7,876 nucleotides of DNA from Bacillota bacterium (GTDB taxonomy: Bacteria; Bacillota; Clostridia; Christensenellales; CAG-138), in contig JAEYLA010000010.1 of assembly GCA_023461495.1 (NCBI GenBank), positions 1-7,876 on the forward strand. The letters run 5' to 3'. Shown in pieces: positions 6,565 through 7,876 of this stretch. Position 1 is the first letter of the stretch. Each line of letters opens with the position of its first letter. The notes under the pieces were generated by a model that did no database searches, had not been told where the DNA came from, and saw only the letters and a list, made by a program, of their open reading frames with translations. Both the position numbers and the translations under genes were made by a program.

Positions 6565-6593
6565 ATCATACAATTCCACTGGCGAATATGCAA
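6565..6593 (-). promoter_or_regulatory. Promoter of the C_GCAxxG_C_C-TDT-YedF cluster
   Basis: On the minus strand, TTGCAT (6588-6593) is followed after exactly 17 nt by TATGAT (6565-6570). The -10 is good and the -35 is moderate. Transcription would start near 6558, about 60 nt before the first ATG, at the edge of the inverted repeat. Confidence 0.6.
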
Positions 6594-6621
6594 GATGCAC
6601 AGCACATTTTCTGCATAAATC

Positions 6622-6647
6622 GGGGATTCTGCGCAGATGATAACCCC
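6622..6647 (+). repeat. Nested hairpin in the SDR leader
   Basis: The perfect palindrome TCTGCGCAGA (6628-6637) is flanked by GGGG (6622-6625) and CCCC (6644-6647), so the RNA leader could form a nested hairpin ending just before the GGAGG ribosome site at 6653-6657. It has no T-tract and is not a terminator. A role in translation control is possible but unproven. Confidence 0.3.
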
Positions 6648-6664
6648 AAAACGGAGGTGCTCTC

Positions 6665-7558
6665 ATGCAGGAAACGCCATCTACCTATCAGAACCCATCC
6701 CCGCAGACGCCGGCAGGATTCCCGCCCCAACACCAGAACAAGCAGCCCGGCGCACAGGGAGAAATGACGCCGCTGCCTTCCCCCAACAACCCGACCTATG
6801 ACGGTTCCAATAAGCTTAAGGATAAAGTCGCGCTCATTACCGGCGGCGACAGCGGCATCGGCCAGGCGGCTGCCATTGCGTTTGCAAAGGAGGGCGCGGA
6901 CATCGTCATCGTTCATTTGAGCAACGATGCGGACGCGCAGGAAACCAAGCAGAAGGTAGAGCAGGCAGGCCGAAAATGCATGGTCATTGCCGGTGACCTC
7001 AAGCAGGAGCAGACAGCAATCGACGCCGTTGCAAAAACCATACAGACGTTTTCACGCCTTGACGTATTGGTCAACAACATCGCCATTCAGTATCCGCAGC
7101 AGCGGCTGGAGGACATTACGGCGGAACAGTTGCAGACCACGTTCGCTACCAATATTTTCAGCTACTTCTATATGGCAAAGGCGGCGCTGCCGCATTTGAA
7201 AAAGGGCGCTTCCATCGTCAACACGGCCTCCGTTACCGCCTACGCCGGGAATGAGACGCTGCTTGATTACTCTTCCACAAAGGGGGCGATTGTCGCGTTT
7301 ACGCGCTCTCTTGCGCTTTCTTTAGCAAAGCGCGGCATCAGAGTCAACGGCGTAGCCCCGGGTCCGGTCTGGACGCCGCTCATCCCCGCAAGCTTTGATG
7401 CGCAGAAGGTCGCAACATTTGGGCAGGATACCCCGCTTGGCCGCGCGGCACAGCCGTTTGAGCTTGCCCCAACCTATGTGTACCTTGCAACGGATGATTC
7501 CGCCTATGTGACCGGCCAGATATTGCATGTCAACGGCGGCAAATTCGTCTGCTCGTGA
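6665..7558 (+). CDS. SDR-family oxidoreductase, YdaD/YghA type, with Pro/Gln-rich N-terminus
   Basis: This 297-residue NAD(P)-dependent short-chain dehydrogenase has the cofactor loop TGGDSGIG (59-66), Asp111 (GDL), the NNIA segment (137-140), structural Asn163, the catalytic triad Ser189, Tyr202 and Lys206 (DYSSTKGA), and PGPVWTPL (232-239). The C-terminal half, from ITAEQLQTTFATNIFSYFY onward, resembles the Bacillus general stress protein YdaD and E. coli YghA. Residues 1-48 form a Pro/Gln-rich, low-complexity tail with FPPQHQNKQPG, also typical of this branch and probably unstructured. The substrate is unknown; aldehyde or alcohol reduction under stress is the usual guess. The NNAG motif of classical SDRs reads NNIA here. 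GGAGG lies 7 nt before the ATG. The gene stands alone, divergent from the redox/transporter cluster. Confidence 0.93.
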   Translation: MQETPSTYQNPSPQTPAGFPPQHQNKQPGAQGEMTPLPSPNNPTYDGSNKLKDKVALITGGDSGIGQAAAIAFAKEGADIVIVHLSNDADAQETKQKVEQAGRKCMVIAGDLKQEQTAIDAVAKTIQTFSRLDVLVNNIAIQYPQQRLEDITAEQLQTTFATNIFSYFYMAKAALPHLKKGASIVNTASVTAYAGNETLLDYSSTKGAIVAFTRSLALSLAKRGIRVNGVAPGPVWTPLIPASFDAQKVATFGQDTPLGRAAQPFELAPTYVYLATDDSAYVTGQILHVNGGKFVCS

Positions 7559-7642
7559 TGCATACGTTGACAGCATTTTCCCCAATACTGCGCCACAATG
7601 CCCCGTGTGCTTATTAAGAAAAAAGGATATCATAAAAAACTG
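7559..7642. other. Gap after the SDR gene with no convincing feature
   Basis: No gene is visible here. A weak bulged stem (7590-7610, GCG/CAC pairing with GTG/TGC) is followed by TTATTAAG, which is a poor terminator. Transcription from the SDR gene may therefore run into the RNA locus to the right. Confidence 0.4.
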
Positions 7643-7671
7643 TTGCAAAAGCTACTTATATCCGCTATAAT
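7643..7671 (+). promoter_or_regulatory. Strong promoter of the noncoding RNA
   Basis: TTGCAA (7643-7648), then exactly 17 nt, then the perfect -10 TATAAT (7666-7671). It is the best -10 and spacing combination in the window, yet no reading frame with a ribosome site follows within it. This points to an RNA product beginning near 7678. Confidence 0.75.
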
Positions 7672-7677
7672 TCACAC

Positions 7678-7876
7678 TGCGAAAGAGGAATAAGAGCCTA
7701 CTTAGCAAAGAATTTTTTGACCATCCTCCGTGCAGCGTAAAGGTGGATTAAGGCCAGACGGACAGCCGGGTCAAAAGCCGAAATTGGCAACTTTGTTGCC
7801 TTATTGATCGAGCCATCGGGGTTCGGAATTTATGGGTTGGGCTGAGGTTTCAGCCATGTGCAAGCACTTGCGCAAA
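7678..7876 (+). ncRNA. Structured noncoding RNA, cut at the right edge (family not established)
   Basis: About 200 nt after the strong promoter carry no protein gene but many perfect helices. TTTTGACC (7715-7722) pairs with GGTCAAAA (7769-7776) and encloses a hairpin ATCC-T-CC (7723-7729) with GG-T-GGAT (7742-7748), plus a short GGC/GCC stem (7752-7754 with 7765-7767). Next come the hairpins GGCAAC/GTTGCC (7786-7800), CGAGCC/GGTTCG (7809-7825, one G-U pair), GGCTGA/TCAGCC (7840-7855, loop GGTT) and TGTGCAA/TTGCGCA (7857-7874, one G-U pair). TCCGT (7727-7731) can also pair with ACGGA (7758-7762), which suggests a pseudoknot or a switch. It does not look like tmRNA, RNase P RNA, SRP RNA, a T-box or an M-box. 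The raiA-motif RNA of Firmicutes is one possibility, from weak recall only. The 3' end, terminator and any closing stem lie outside the window. Confidence 0.68.

Noticed and set aside
7590..7617. A terminator for the SDR gene
   Set aside because: The stem is short and bulged and is followed by TTATTAAG rather than a T-run.
7741..7752. AGGTGGATTAAG as a T-box (AGGGTGGNACCGCG) sequence
   Set aside because: The conserved T-box core is absent, and the segment is better explained as the 3' arm of a local hairpin.

Overview
The window (7,876 bp, moderately GC-rich genes separated by AT-rich gaps) reads like chromosomal DNA of an anaerobic member of the Firmicutes, most likely Clostridia. The grounds are strong AGGAGG-type ribosome binding sites, sigma-A-like promoters, a YdaD-type SDR stress protein, and the mix of a selenium/sulfur YedF protein, a C_GCAxxG_C_C protein and a TDT transporter. 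The genus cannot be fixed from the sequence alone. No transposase, CRISPR array, tRNA or rRNA gene was recognised.

Layout: (1) 1-2750, minus strand: a MacA/MacB-type efflux operon, transcribed right to left as membrane-fusion adaptor (1155-2750), ABC ATPase (439-1143) and FtsX/MacB-type permease (1-442, cut by the window edge). The ATPase and permease genes overlap by ATGA. (2) 2751-3042: a divergent control region with one good promoter on each strand and a palindrome near each. (3) 3043-4332, plus strand: O-acetylhomoserine sulfhydrylase (MetY type), ending at a bidirectional hairpin terminator shared with the converging operon. (4) 4412-6499, minus strand: a three-gene cluster, transcribed as C_GCAxxG_C_C redox-type protein, TDT/SLAC1-family anion transporter, then YedF-like TusA-DsrE fusion. 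(5) 6500-6664: a second divergent control region with an 8-bp inverted repeat between opposing promoters. (6) 6665-7558, plus strand: a YdaD/YghA-type short-chain dehydrogenase with a Pro/Gln-rich N-terminal extension. (7) 7559-7876: no protein gene, but a near-ideal promoter (TTGCAA-N17-TATAAT) followed by about 200 nt that fold into many perfect helices, very likely a structured noncoding RNA running off the right edge.

Functionally, the middle of the window has a sulfur theme: MetY puts sulfide onto O-acetylhomoserine, YedF resembles a persulfide/selenium carrier, the TDT protein could move a small anion such as sulfite, and the cysteine-rich C_GCAxxG_C_C protein may supply redox chemistry. 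That link is inferred from gene order and family knowledge. The item most worth following up is the structured RNA at the right edge. The three-gene YedF-TDT-C_GCAxxG_C_C cluster comes second.
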